The notes under the pieces: model-generated
What the model was told of the DNA's origin: nothing
Databases searched by the model: none
The model's input: only the letters and a program-made list of their open reading frames with translations
In this document: positions 30,265-39,778 of the stretch, piece after piece
How the letters are laid out: every line of letters begins with the position of its first letter
How positions within the stretch are numbered: the first letter of the stretch is position 1
From: Bryobacterales bacterium
Lineage (GTDB): Bacteria; Acidobacteriota; Terriglobia; Bryobacterales; Bryobacteraceae
DNA: 42,037 bases
Assembly: GCA_027459465.1 (NCBI GenBank)
Contig: DAIDIH010000253.1
Location: 1-42,037, forward strand
Direction of reading: 5' to 3'
Position numbers and translations under genes: made by a program

Positions 30265-33200
30265 ATGTTTCCTGCTTTTCGTCTGCTTCCCGGCCGCCGG
30301 GTCACCTTCAGCGGCGCCTCCCTAGTAGCCGCCTTCTTGATCGGGATCATGGCGTTAACGGTACCGAGCTTCGCTCAGTTGTCGACCGCCTCGATCACTG
30401 GCGTGGTCAGAGACCCTTCGGGCAGCCCAATCCCGAACGCCAAGATCGTCGTCACCAACACGGATACGGGCGTCCAGCACCCGAGCCAATCGAACAACGT
30501 CGGCAACTACCTGGTGCTCAGCCTCACCCCGGGCCATTACAGCCTGCGCGTCACCGCCGATGGCTTCCAGACGGCGGAAATCCCCAGCGTCACGCTCGAA
30601 GTCAACCAGACCGCCACGCTCGACGTAACGATGAAAGTCGGCTCCCTGCAGCAGACGATGACCGTAGAAGCAGCCGGCGAGTTGGTGCAGGCCTCAACCG
30701 CTGAGTTGGGCGGCGTCGTAGCCGAAAAGCAGGTCGTTGACCTTCCCCTGAACGGCCGCAACTTCACGCAGCTTTTGTCACTGACGCCGGGCGTGTCGCC
30801 CGTGAACGTCAGCCAGAACTCCGGCGGATTCGGCAACGTGTTCTCCGGGCAGCAGTTCGAGTTTCCCTCCATCAACGGACAGACGAATCGAAGCAACTTC
30901 TTCCTCACCGACGGCCTGATCAACCAGGGCGCGTTTTCAAGCATTTACGCGGTGCCGCCGATCATCGACTCGATCCAGGAGTTCAAGGTGAACTCGCACG
31001 CCGACCAGGCCGAATTCGGCGGCGTCACCGGCGGCGTCATCAACGTCGCGACGAAGTCCGGAACGAACGACCTGCACGGCACGGCGTGGGAATTCTTGCG
31101 CAACTCCGCCGTTAACGCCCGGAATCCTTTCCAAACCAGCGTCACGCCCTTCCGGCAGAACCAGTTCGGCGGCTCGCTCGGCGGTCCCGTGATGCTTCCG
31201 AAGCTCTGGAACGGCCGGAAGATGAAGACATTCTTCTTCGGCGCCTATGAAGGAATCCGGTTCTCCCAGGCGGCCAATAGCTACCTGCACCTTCCCACCG
31301 ACGCGGAGTTGGCCGGCAACCTGACCGGTGAAGCACAGGCCTACAATCCGTTCACCACCCGCGTAGATCCGAACCATCCCGGCGGCTTCATCCGGGATCC
31401 GTTCCCCGGCAACCAGATTCCGGCAAGCCTGATCAACACGTCGCTGGTGGACTTCGCCAAGAAGATCCGGCCGGCGCTGTTTAACACCGGAGTCGGCAAC
31501 AACAACGCGGAAGACAACACACCCTTTATCCAGACACAGAACGAATTCGACACCCGCGTCGACCAGACGATCGGCGACAAGGATTTCGTCTGGTTCCGTT
31601 ACAGCGGTTTGTACTACGACACGTCGTCTTCCGGCGGAATCCCCACCTACACGAACCACGTCACCAACAACCCGGCCCAGAACTACGGCATCAGTTGGGT
31701 GCATACCTTCAGCCCAACTCTCGTCCTGCAGGCGCAGTACGGCCGCACCCACCAGGAAACGAACAGCTCGACGGTTTACAACGGCATCTCCGCTTCGCAG
31801 ATCTCGTCTCTCGGCTTCTCGCCCAACTTCGCCGGGAACTTCATTGGCGGCTTCAGCCTGCTGCCCGGCATTGGCATCTCTGGCTATAGCAGCCCGATTC
31901 CGGGTAGCGGCCAGTCCTTTAACCCCAACGAGACGAACATCCATGAGTGGAAGGCGAACGTTTCGAAGATCATTGGCAACCACACGCTTCGATGGGGCGG
32001 CGAATTAGACAGCAGCACGTTCGAGTCGCTTTATGCGAACGCCAACTCCGGCTTCGCGTATCAGCAGACCGACAACCCCGCCGACCCTTCGATCGATCCC
32101 GGCAACGCCATGGCCTCGTTCCTGCTCAACGTGGTCGACAACGCCGGCCGCCGGAACGTGCACGAGACGACTCGCTGGGGCGGCGTAATGGGGTACTACT
32201 TCCAGGACTCCTGGAAAGCGAGTTCGCGCCTGACCATCAACTTGGGCGTCCGCTACGACCGCACATTTGTCCCGCCCTACGGCCTGCCCTCCACGGTCGG
32301 GCAAAACGGCGGTATCGAGACAGGAGACCTCAACCTCAACAACGGCACCTACATCGTGCAGCAGGTCCCGCCGCCGTGCTCGGTGCGGGGCCATGCGCCT
32401 TGCATCCCCGGTGACGGAACGCTCCCGGCGAACGTCGTCGCCGCCGCGGATCACAAAATCATTCAGGATACGACCAACAACTGGGCGCCTCGCGTCGGCG
32501 TGGCGTACCGCCTGACTGACACGACGGTCATCCGCTCCGGATTCGGAATTTTCTACGACAACTGGGCGGCCGTCAACCAGATCTCGCAGAACTATGAAGG
32601 CGCATGGCCGGATCTCGGTCAGCAGCTTGGGAACAACCTGAACGTGCCGACGGCGGCCAGTCCGCTTCCAACCGTGACCGGTTTCAACCCCTTCGCCGCC
32701 GGCGCCGGCCTGTTCCCCGCTGCCACGCCGTTCAATCAGGTGCAGTGGTTCATGGACCCCTACATCAAGAACCCCTACTCGATGCAGTGGAACTTCGGCA
32801 TCGCGAAAGAGTTGAACAGCACCACGACGGTCACGGTCGATTACGTCGGCTCGGGCGACCGGCGCACCGACGTCGGCGGCTACAACAACGTGGCCCTCAC
32901 GCCTGGCCCCGGCAATCCGACCCTGCGCCAGCCCTATCCGTATATCCACCCGACCTTTTATGACAAGAGCATCGGGCGGGCGGATTACGAAGCGCTGCAG
33001 TTCCTGCTCACGAAGCGCTTCTCGCACGGTCTGACCTACCAGATCTCCTACACGTGGTCGAAGGCGATCGACATCGGCTCGGACGGCTGGTTCGGCGTCG
33101 AAGGGCAGGCGGTTCAGAATCCTTACGATCTCAACGCCAACCGCAGCGTCGCCGGCTTCGACGTGCCGCAACTGCTGAGCGTGAACATCACGTATGACCT

Positions 33201-33699
33201 GCCGTTCGGCACCGGTAAGGAGTTCGCCACCGGAAACTGGTTTGTGGATCACGTGATCGGCGGCTGGCAGGTGAACATGATCACAACAGCGCGCTCAGGG
33301 GTTCCGTTCAACCTGTCGGTGCCGGGCGACATCGCCAATACCGGCGATACCGGCTATCTTCGGCCGAACCTGGTCGGCAACGCGACGCTTTCGAATCCGA
33401 CCGCAAAGGAATACTTCAATACGGCGGCCTTCGCCGTCCCGGCGCAATACACGTTCGGAAACCTCGGGCGATTTGCGCTCCGCGGCTCGGCGTTCTGGGA
33501 TATCGATTCGTCCTTGTTCCGGGACTTCACCTTCCTGGAGAACAAGACGCTCGAGTTCCGGTTCGAAAGCTTCAACACGCCGAACACGAAGATCCTGGGC
33601 AATCCGAATGGCAACATTCTCGACCCCAACTTCGGCGTCGTCACCGGAACGGCGAACGCGGCGCGATCCTTGCAGTTCGCCGCCAAGATCATCTTCTAA
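30265..33699 (+). CDS. TonB-dependent outer-membrane receptor with carboxypeptidase-regulatory-like domain
   Basis: An 1144-aa outer-membrane protein. A signal sequence (to about residue 38, Ser-Phe-Ala-Gln) is followed by a CarboxypepD_reg-like beta-sandwich (about 40-125: Ala-Ser-Ile-Thr-Gly-Val-Val-Arg-Asp-Pro-Ser-Gly). A plug (about 130-270) comes next, with Leu-Pro-Leu-Asn-Gly-Arg-Asn-Phe and Gly-Gly-Val-Ile-Asn-Val-Ala-Thr-Lys-Ser-Gly-Thr-Asn. The rest is a long beta-barrel ending in an aromatic C-terminus (Ala-Ala-Lys-Ile-Ile-Phe). This is the Oar-like receptor type abundant in acidobacteria and used for large substrates such as oligosaccharides. No clear TonB box could be identified. 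Divergence from the fucose operon and the shared operators suggest uptake of fucosylated glycans. ATG with AGGAG upstream. Confidence 0.92.
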   Translation: MFPAFRLLPGRRVTFSGASLVAAFLIGIMALTVPSFAQLSTASITGVVRDPSGSPIPNAKIVVTNTDTGVQHPSQSNNVGNYLVLSLTPGHYSLRVTADGFQTAEIPSVTLEVNQTATLDVTMKVGSLQQTMTVEAAGELVQASTAELGGVVAEKQVVDLPLNGRNFTQLLSLTPGVSPVNVSQNSGGFGNVFSGQQFEFPSINGQTNRSNFFLTDGLINQGAFSSIYAVPPIIDSIQEFKVNSHADQAEFGGVTGGVINVATKSGTNDLHGTAWEFLRNSAVNARNPFQTSVTPFRQNQFGGSLGGPVMLPKLWNGRKMKTFFFGAYEGIRFSQAANSYLHLPTDAELAGNLTGEAQAYNPFTTRVDPNHPGGFIRDPFPGNQIPASLINTSLVDFAKKIRPALFNTGVGNNNAEDNTPFIQTQNEFDTRVDQTIGDKDFVWFRYSGLYYDTSSSGGIPTYTNHVTNNPAQNYGISWVHTFSPTLVLQAQYGRTHQETNSSTVYNGISASQISSLGFSPNFAGNFIGGFSLLPGIGISGYSSPIPGSGQSFNPNETNIHEWKANVSKIIGNHTLRWGGELDSSTFESLYANANSGFAYQQTDNPADPSIDPGNAMASFLLNVVDNAGRRNVHETTRWGGVMGYYFQDSWKASSRLTINLGVRYDRTFVPPYGLPSTVGQNGGIETGDLNLNNGTYIVQQVPPPCSVRGHAPCIPGDGTLPANVVAAADHKIIQDTTNNWAPRVGVAYRLTDTTVIRSGFGIFYDNWAAVNQISQNYEGAWPDLGQQLGNNLNVPTAASPLPTVTGFNPFAAGAGLFPAATPFNQVQWFMDPYIKNPYSMQWNFGIAKELNSTTTVTVDYVGSGDRRTDVGGYNNVALTPGPGNPTLRQPYPYIHPTFYDKSIGRADYEALQFLLTKRFSHGLTYQISYTWSKAIDIGSDGWFGVEGQAVQNPYDLNANRSVAGFDVPQLLSVNITYDLPFGTGKEFATGNWFVDHVIGGWQVNMITTARSGVPFNLSVPGDIANTGDTGYLRPNLVGNATLSNPTAKEYFNTAAFAVPAQYTFGNLGRFALRGSAFWDIDSSLFRDFTFLENKTLEFRFESFNTPNTKILGNPNGNILDPNFGVVTGTANAARSLQFAAKIIF

Positions 33700-33728
33700 C
33701 CCCGGGGAGTTGTGCGATCCTGCGGTCA

Positions 33729-36299
33729 GTGGTTTCTTCGCGGTCAGTAATTCTCTCGCTCGTCGGGGCGGCGTTCTGGCAAACAGGCGCCGCCTTGGCG
33801 CAGCAGTCCCCTTCCTGCAGTCCTCCCCCTGAACTGCATTTCCCGGCCGATGGCAGCAAGTCCGAACCCGCGGAAAACGCCCTTGGCGCCTGGTTTGCCC
33901 AGCACGGGCGAAAGCGGTGCGCGATCACGGCCTTTGAATCCGCGCTCCGGCTCAACCCTTCCTCGCAGGAAGCCCGCTACAACCTCGGCCTGGCGCTGTC
34001 CGACGCGGGCGAAACAGCCAAAGCGATCGGCGCACTCCAGCCTCTGGTCAAACAGGCGCCAAGTTTCGCACCGGGCCGTATCGCCCTCGGCATGGCGCTG
34101 CGCGATGCCGGCGACTTGGCTGGGTCGGAAGAGCAGCTACGAGCCGCAACGGCGGCGGACCCCAAATCCGCGCCGGCTCTCGCGCAATTGGGCGAAACGC
34201 TGGCCTTCGAGAAACGTTACGTGGCCGCGGCTGATTCGCTGCGCCAAGCGTTGGCCCTTACCCCCGACGACCCGGTTTACCAGTCCTGGCTCGCGGAGGC
34301 GCTCTATACCAACGGCGACAAGGACAAGGCCATCGCCGTTCTCGAGGACGCGGTAAAACGCCGGTCCGCCTCAGCCGTCGCCCAGTCGAATCTCGGAACC
34401 TTGCTCGGCCGCGAGAAGCGGTACGAAGAAGCGATCACGCATTTCCGCGAGGCGCTTCGGCTCGATCCCTCGCTCGATACGGTCCGGCTGTCGCTCGCCA
34501 AAGCCGAGATCGGGCTCGAACGTCAGTCCGATGCCCTTCCCGTTCTAAACGAGGAACTGGCGCGGCATCCTAACGAAGCCGAAGCGCACGCCTTGCGCGG
34601 CTTGGTCTACCGCGGGCTGGGCGAGTACGAAAAAGCTGCGGCGGACTTAAAAGTCGCCGTCGCCGCGAACCCAACCTCCTATCAGGCGCAGTACAACTAT
34701 GGCTTCGTTTTGGCGCGGCTAGGCCAGTATGCCGAGGCGCGCCGGCACCTGGAAAAAGCCGGGCAGCTTGACCCACGCTCGGAGGAGGTCCGGTTCCAGC
34801 TTGCCTCGGTGTTGCGGAAGCTGAACCAGCCGGAGCAGGCGCGCAAAGTGCTTGCCGAGTTCGAGCAGCAAAAGCGGCAGGAGCAGGAGAACAACATCGC
34901 CAGCGCGACGGCGAGCAAGGCTAACCAGACGCTGCTCGAAGGCGACCCGCAAGCTGCGGTCTCCGGGTATCGCGAAGCACTGAAGCTCGACCCCAACAAC
35001 GCCAAGACGTATTACAACCTGGCGCTGGCGCAGGACCGGCTCGGCGACAAGACGGCCGAAAAAGCGTCGCTTGAAAAAGCCGTGGAACTCGACCCGAAAT
35101 TCTCGACGGCCCGGAATCAGCTCGGATATCTGGAACTGCTCTCGGGCAACCTGGCCGCGGCCGAGAAGCAGTTTCAGGCCGCGCTCGCCTCCAACCCGCA
35201 GTGTTCGGAATGTCAGAACAACCTGGGCGTCCTCTACGGCGAACAGGGCGACAGCGGACGCGCCGCGCAGTTGTTCGAACAGGCGGTCGAGAACAACCCG
35301 AAGTACACGCAGGCGCGGGTGAATCTGGCTCTCATCCTGGCCGGCCGGGGGGATTTCGCCGCAGCCAAGCAGCAACTCAAAACCGCGCTGGCCACGGACT
35401 CGAACAACATCAAGGCTCTGACCGCGCTTGGCATGGTGGAAGGCCGGACCAACGATCCGGCGGCGATTGCCACATTCCGGCGCGTGGCCGCGCTCGATCC
35501 CAATTCCGCCGGCGCTCATCTGAACCTGGGCATCGCGCTCGCGGACCAGAACCAACCGCAAACGGCGCTGGCCGAGTTCCGCGAAGCCGTAAAGCTTGCG
35601 CCGGGCGACGCCTCCACGCACTACAACCTGGGCCGCCTGCTCGCCGGCCAGCACGAGTACGAGAAGTCGCTGCCGGAACTGGAAACCGCCTGCCGTTTGG
35701 ATCCTCGCCTGGCCGACGCGTTTTACCGCCTGGGAATCGCGAACCGCGAATTGCGCCGGTTCCCGCAGGCCGAGGCGGCGTTCGAGCACGCCGTGAAACT
35801 CGATCCCCGCAACGCCGATGCCCAGTACCTGCTGGGCCAGGTGCTGCAGGCCGAGGGCAAGAAAAACGAAGCCATTGCGGTCTGGAAGCAATCCCTCGCC
35901 GCGGACCCGCATCAGACCCAGGCGCTTTACAGCCTCGCCCGAGCGCTCGCCCAGACCGACCCGCAGCAGGCCAAAGCCTACGCGGACCGTTTGAAAAGCC
36001 TGCAATCGGAAAGCGGTGACGTGGAGCGCGCGCAGTCGCTCAGCAACTTCGCCATCGCCGCCGCGCAGAAGGGCGACTGGGACAAGGCCATCAGCCAGCT
36101 TCGCCAGGCGATTCAGGTCTGCGGAAAGTGTTCCTCCGGCCCGGTGCTCAAAAAGAATCTGGCGCTGACCGAGTGCCAGGCCGGGCAGTTTGGCGTCTGC
36201 GAGCAGGACCTGCACGCCGCCCTCGTTCAGTTGCCGAAAGACCCGGATATCCTGAAGGCCCTGCAGATTCTCGCCGGGCTCAAGGCTCGCGGACGGTGA
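33729..36299 (+). CDS. Exported TPR-repeat protein
   Basis: An 856-aa protein with a signal peptide (Met-Val-Ser-Ser-Arg-Ser.. to Ala-Leu-Ala-Gln, about residue 25), then almost entirely tetratricopeptide repeats, about twenty by eye. They have recurring phrases such as Asn-Leu-Gly-x-Ala-Leu, Tyr-Asn-Leu-Gly and Ala-Leu-x-Leu-Asp-Pro. A short Gln/Glu/Lys-rich interruption occurs near 375-395. The family scaffolds protein-protein contacts in the periplasm. The GTG start at 33729 is the best in-frame start I can see, 29 bp after the receptor stop; its Shine-Dalgarno is weak (GGGGAG is about 20 bases away). It is probably co-transcribed with the receptor and could be its partner. Its 3' end overlaps the opposing CRTAC1 gene by 20 bp. 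Confidence 0.85.
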   Translation: MVSSRSVILSLVGAAFWQTGAALAQQSPSCSPPPELHFPADGSKSEPAENALGAWFAQHGRKRCAITAFESALRLNPSSQEARYNLGLALSDAGETAKAIGALQPLVKQAPSFAPGRIALGMALRDAGDLAGSEEQLRAATAADPKSAPALAQLGETLAFEKRYVAAADSLRQALALTPDDPVYQSWLAEALYTNGDKDKAIAVLEDAVKRRSASAVAQSNLGTLLGREKRYEEAITHFREALRLDPSLDTVRLSLAKAEIGLERQSDALPVLNEELARHPNEAEAHALRGLVYRGLGEYEKAAADLKVAVAANPTSYQAQYNYGFVLARLGQYAEARRHLEKAGQLDPRSEEVRFQLASVLRKLNQPEQARKVLAEFEQQKRQEQENNIASATASKANQTLLEGDPQAAVSGYREALKLDPNNAKTYYNLALAQDRLGDKTAEKASLEKAVELDPKFSTARNQLGYLELLSGNLAAAEKQFQAALASNPQCSECQNNLGVLYGEQGDSGRAAQLFEQAVENNPKYTQARVNLALILAGRGDFAAAKQQLKTALATDSNNIKALTALGMVEGRTNDPAAIATFRRVAALDPNSAGAHLNLGIALADQNQPQTALAEFREAVKLAPGDASTHYNLGRLLAGQHEYEKSLPELETACRLDPRLADAFYRLGIANRELRRFPQAEAAFEHAVKLDPRNADAQYLLGQVLQAEGKKNEAIAVWKQSLAADPHQTQALYSLARALAQTDPQQAKAYADRLKSLQSESGDVERAQSLSNFAIAAAQKGDWDKAISQLRQAIQVCGKCSSGPVLKKNLALTECQAGQFGVCEQDLHAALVQLPKDPDILKALQILAGLKARGR

Positions 36300-37968
36300 G
36301 AATCTGGTCCGCCGGAATATCCTGCAAGATCTGGACCGCGCCGCTGGGCCACCGAATCACCAGCGACGTCGCGCGGCGGTTCCCGCCCAGCCCAAAGTGC
36401 ACCCGCTTGTCGTTTGAGGAAAGATAGCTCGAAGCCGTCGACACCATGGCGTACTGCGGCGGGCCTTTCTCGGTCCGCAACTCAAGCAGCGCACCGATGC
36501 CGTCCCGGTTGCTCCGCGTGCCGATGGTGTTGACCAGTAACCAGTGATTCCCTCCGGCCCGGCTGTTCTCCAAAATCACCGGCGGCTCGTTGTTACAGTT
36601 CATGACGATATCCACCCAGCCGTCGTTATTCAAGTCGCCGAACGCGGCGCCGCGGTTCGCGACAGGCTTGTGGAACGCAGGCCCGGCGGTGGCGGAAACG
36701 TCGGCGAAGCGGCCGCTGACATTATGGAGCAGCATCGGCGGCTCGAGGTAGCGTAGTTGCGGGTGGGAACGCTGGATGTTGTCCATCACGTGGCCCTGGC
36801 CGACGAACAGATCCTTCCAGCCGTCATTATCGTAGTCGATGAACTTCGCGCCCCAGCCTGAGTGCGTCATGCTGGCCCGGCCGACGCCGGAGGAATCGGA
36901 AACATACTCGAACGTGCCGTGCACGTTGTGAAAAATGGCATAGCTCTGCATGGCCAGCGCGTTGGCGAAAATGTCGGGCCAGCCGTCATTGTCGTAGTCC
37001 GCAAAGTCGGCGCCCATGCCGGAGAAACTGCGGCCGTCGGCGTCGAAGGCGACGCCTTTGTCGAGGCCGACCTCGTCGAAAGCGCGCCCCTCGCGGTTGT
37101 GAAAAAGCTGCTCGGGCACGGAGTCATTCGCGAGGAAGATGTCGGGCCAACCGTCGCGGTCGTAGTCGTTCATCGCCAGGCCGAGTCCTTTGCCGGGGTG
37201 CGCGGTGAAGCCGAGCTTGGCCGATACATCGTCGAAGCGGCCGTGGCCGAGGTTGTGAAACACGAGCGAGGAGATGGGCTGGAACTGATCGGGGTGGCAG
37301 TAGGCTCGGCCGCCGGCCACGCGGTCCCCGCAGTAGACGTCCATCGAGAAATCCCATGCCACATAGCGCGAGACAACGAGGTCCAGCAAGCCGTCCCGGT
37401 CGTAGTCGATAAACATCGCCGCCGCGGACCAGCCTGAACCGCGCGTGCCGGAGGCGGCGGTGACGTCCGTGAACGTCCCGTCGCCGTTGTTGTGATAGAG
37501 CGTGTTCCCGTTCCAGGCCGTCACGTACAGGTCCGTGTGCCCGTCGTTGTCGTAATCGGCCGCGGCCACCCCCATGCCGTAGCCCGAGCCGCGCAGGCCG
37601 GCCTTTTCCGTGACGTCCGTGAAGGTGCCGTCGCCGTTGTTGCGGTAGAGGCGGTTCCAGTAGCGCGGGTCCGTCTTGTCCGGCTGGGCGCCGGGCGGCA
37701 TCGGGTCCTGAATGGCGGCGCCGTTGACGAAGAAGATGTCGGGCAGGCCGTCGCCGTTATAGTCGAAGATCGCGACGCCGCTGCTCATCGACTCGATCAG
37801 GTACTTGTGAGTGGTCGGGCTCGCGCGATGCAGAAAGTGGATGCCGGTTCGAGCCGTAACGTCCGTAAAAATCGCACCGGGCGGCGCGGCGAAAGCGAGC
37901 AGAACCGCGCACGCGGCAACCGCCGCGCAGGCCGGAGCCAAAGTGCGCGCAACAGACACCGCACGCAT
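36280..37968 (-). CDS. CRTAC1-family FG-GAP/ASPIC-UnbV exported protein (divergent member)
   Basis: A 562-aa protein. I chose the ATG at 37966-37968, 4 bp after the upstream CRTAC1 stop, because it gives a proper leader (Met-Arg-Ala-Val-Ser.. with a long Ala/Val/Leu core). The frame is open 47 codons further, inside the upstream gene. Seven Asp-rich repeats follow: DYNGDGLPD, DYDNDGHTD, DYDRDGLLD, DYDRDGWPD, DYDNDGWPD, DYDNDGWKD and DLNNDGWVD. An ASPIC/UnbV domain (about 485-560, Ser-Ser-Asn-Asp-Lys-Arg-Val-His-Phe-Gly-Leu-Gly) closes it. It shares architecture but not the distinctive N-terminal phrase of the other two CRTAC1 proteins here. It is the second gene of a two-gene operon and overlaps the TPR gene tail to tail. 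It probably folds as a calcium-stabilised propeller; ligand unknown. Confidence 0.88.
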   Translation of the reverse strand: MRAVSVARTLAPACAAVAACAVLLAFAAPPGAIFTDVTARTGIHFLHRASPTTHKYLIESMSSGVAIFDYNGDGLPDIFFVNGAAIQDPMPPGAQPDKTDPRYWNRLYRNNGDGTFTDVTEKAGLRGSGYGMGVAAADYDNDGHTDLYVTAWNGNTLYHNNGDGTFTDVTAASGTRGSGWSAAAMFIDYDRDGLLDLVVSRYVAWDFSMDVYCGDRVAGGRAYCHPDQFQPISSLVFHNLGHGRFDDVSAKLGFTAHPGKGLGLAMNDYDRDGWPDIFLANDSVPEQLFHNREGRAFDEVGLDKGVAFDADGRSFSGMGADFADYDNDGWPDIFANALAMQSYAIFHNVHGTFEYVSDSSGVGRASMTHSGWGAKFIDYDNDGWKDLFVGQGHVMDNIQRSHPQLRYLEPPMLLHNVSGRFADVSATAGPAFHKPVANRGAAFGDLNNDGWVDIVMNCNNEPPVILENSRAGGNHWLLVNTIGTRSNRDGIGALLELRTEKGPPQYAMVSTASSYLSSNDKRVHFGLGGNRRATSLVIRWPSGAVQILQDIPADQILTVREP

Positions 37969-37972
37969 CGCG

Positions 37973-39748
37973 CTACCGCCTTTTCCATGTCTCACGGTGA
38001 ATAATGCCCGCACCCTCGCGAATGACAAGCAACTGGCGCGCGGCCACGTTGCGGAACCGCTCGACGCCCCCGTTGGTCCAGCGCACTTCCACGTCCGCCG
38101 TGGCCGCATCGCCCAACCCGAAGTGCAGCCGGCGGTCGCTCGAAGAATAAAAACTCGACTGGCCTACCACTTCCTGCGCCTGCTTCTTTCCGCCGTAGCC
38201 GACGGTAATGCGCGAGCCGAGAGCGCTGCGGTTCGTCTTCGTTCCCTCCAGGCGAACCTTCAGCCAGTTCCGTGAGTTTTTCTGGTCGTTGCGGAGCAGC
38301 GACGGCGTTTCGTTCAAATTGACAATGGCGATGTCGAGGTCGCCGTCGTTGTCGAAGTCCCCGAAAGCGCAGCCACGGCTGCAATGGGGTGTCGAGATGC
38401 CCGGCCCGGCGCCGTCAATCATCTCCTCGAACTTGCCATTGCCCAGATTATGAAACAGCAGGCGCGGCGTTTTGAGCGGATACTGCGGAAGCTTCTTCTC
38501 GATCTCCGGGTAGACGCTCCCGGTGACGGCGAAAAGATCCGGGTAGCCGTCGTTGTCGAGATCGACAATGCCCGCGCCCCAGCCGATGTAACGCGTCTCA
38601 ACGCCGAGGCCGCTCACCACCGTAACGTCCTCGAAGTTGCCCGTGCCGTCGTTGCGCCACAGCACCGGCGTGTCGTCGGAGAAGTGGGTCTTAAAAATAT
38701 CGAGATTGCCATCCAGGTTGAAATCGCCGACGCCGACGCCCATGCCCGCCTGCTCCATGCCGTCCTCGCTCAGCGCCGCGCCGCGCTCAAGCGCCTGTTC
38801 CTGAAAGGTCCCGTTGTGCATGTTGCGGAACAGATAACTGGCGGTGGAGTCGCACGCGACGTAGATGTCGGGCCAACCGTCGTTGTCAAAATCGGCCGCG
38901 ACGACGGTCATCGCGTAGCCTCCGTGCGCTTTCGCGATCCCGGATTCGACCGTAACGTCCTTAAAGCGGCCGTGGCCGTCGTTGTGAAAAAGCCGCTGGC
39001 GTCCGGGCCGCAGGCCGCGCGGGCCGCAGTTCACCGGTATGCCTTTCCAGTTGCAATTGGGGTCCTGCGACGGGAGGATGGCGGTTTTCGGGTCGAACTC
39101 GACATAGCCGGCGACGAAGAGGTCGAGGTGGCCGTCGCGGTCGTAGTCCACGAAGCAGCAGCCGGAACCCCAATCGACCGCTTCGTTGTAAAGGCCGGCC
39201 TCTCGCGTGACGTCCGTGAACGTGCCGTCGCCGTTGTTGCGATACAGAACGTTGTGGCCCCAGTAAGTGACGAAAAGGTCCTCGAAGCCGTCGTTGTTGT
39301 AATCGCCGACCGTGACGGCGGACGCCCAACCGGTGCGCATCAATCCCGATTTTTCGGTCACGTCGGTGAACGTACCGTCGCGGTTGTTTTTGTAAAGGCG
39401 GTTCGAAGTGCCCGGAGGCGCGCCCTCGAAGCGCGTGCCGCTCAACACGAACAGGTCAAGCCAGCCGTCGTTGTCATAGTCGAGGAACGCGACGCCGCAC
39501 CCGACGGTTTCGAGAATGAATTCCTTATGATCTGCGGGACCGTAGATGACGGGATGACTGAGGCCCGCCTGCGCGCCAACGTCGGTGAACTCGGCCAGGA
39601 ACGGAATCCCGGACGGTTTGCCGCGCGGCATCGGCTTGACTCCGCGCGTCGATACACCCTGCGCCCACGCCGGCGCGGCCGCGAGTCCGGCCAGAAAGGC
39701 GCGGCGCGTCCACACCTTGGGCGCTGCTTGTCTCCTCCACGTTCGCAT
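37973..39748 (-). CDS. CRTAC1-family FG-GAP/ASPIC-UnbV exported protein (paralogue of the fucose operon copy)
   Basis: A 591-aa protein with a Tat-type leader (Thr-Arg-Arg-Ala-Phe-Leu, then Ala-rich to Ala-Trp-Ala-Gln, about residue 30). It then has the phrase Ser/Thr-Arg-Gly-Val-Lys-Pro-Met-Pro-Arg-Gly-Lys-Pro-Ser-Gly that also opens the protein at 17977-19722. The two are colinear through all FG-GAP repeats (DYDNDGWLD, DYNNDGFED, DYDRDGHLD, DFDNDGWPD, DFNLDGNLD, DLDNDGYPD, DFDNDGDLD) and the ASPIC domain. They even share Gly-Met-Glu-Gln-Ala-Gly-Met-Gly and Gly-Val-Glu-Thr-Arg-Tyr-Ile-Gly-Trp-Gly. It heads a two-gene unit with the divergent CRTAC1 gene downstream (4-bp gap). Function is as uncertain as for the other copy. 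Confidence 0.9.
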   Translation of the reverse strand: MRTWRRQAAPKVWTRRAFLAGLAAAPAWAQGVSTRGVKPMPRGKPSGIPFLAEFTDVGAQAGLSHPVIYGPADHKEFILETVGCGVAFLDYDNDGWLDLFVLSGTRFEGAPPGTSNRLYKNNRDGTFTDVTEKSGLMRTGWASAVTVGDYNNDGFEDLFVTYWGHNVLYRNNGDGTFTDVTREAGLYNEAVDWGSGCCFVDYDRDGHLDLFVAGYVEFDPKTAILPSQDPNCNWKGIPVNCGPRGLRPGRQRLFHNDGHGRFKDVTVESGIAKAHGGYAMTVVAADFDNDGWPDIYVACDSTASYLFRNMHNGTFQEQALERGAALSEDGMEQAGMGVGVGDFNLDGNLDIFKTHFSDDTPVLWRNDGTGNFEDVTVVSGLGVETRYIGWGAGIVDLDNDGYPDLFAVTGSVYPEIEKKLPQYPLKTPRLLFHNLGNGKFEEMIDGAGPGISTPHCSRGCAFGDFDNDGDLDIAIVNLNETPSLLRNDQKNSRNWLKVRLEGTKTNRSALGSRITVGYGGKKQAQEVVGQSSFYSSSDRRLHFGLGDAATADVEVRWTNGGVERFRNVAARQLLVIREGAGIIHRETWKRR

Positions 39749-39778
39749 TCCGTTTCGACCAATGTAACGCGACCGCCC

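Noticed and set aside
34719-36215. A 498-codon minus-strand frame
   Set aside because: It is antisense to the TPR repeats; its regular composition mirrors the repeat phrases of the real gene.
17977-39748. A composite transposon or island bounded by the CRTAC1 paralogues
   Set aside because: No transposase, integrase, terminal inverted repeats or tRNA are visible, and the paralogues are only moderately similar at DNA level.
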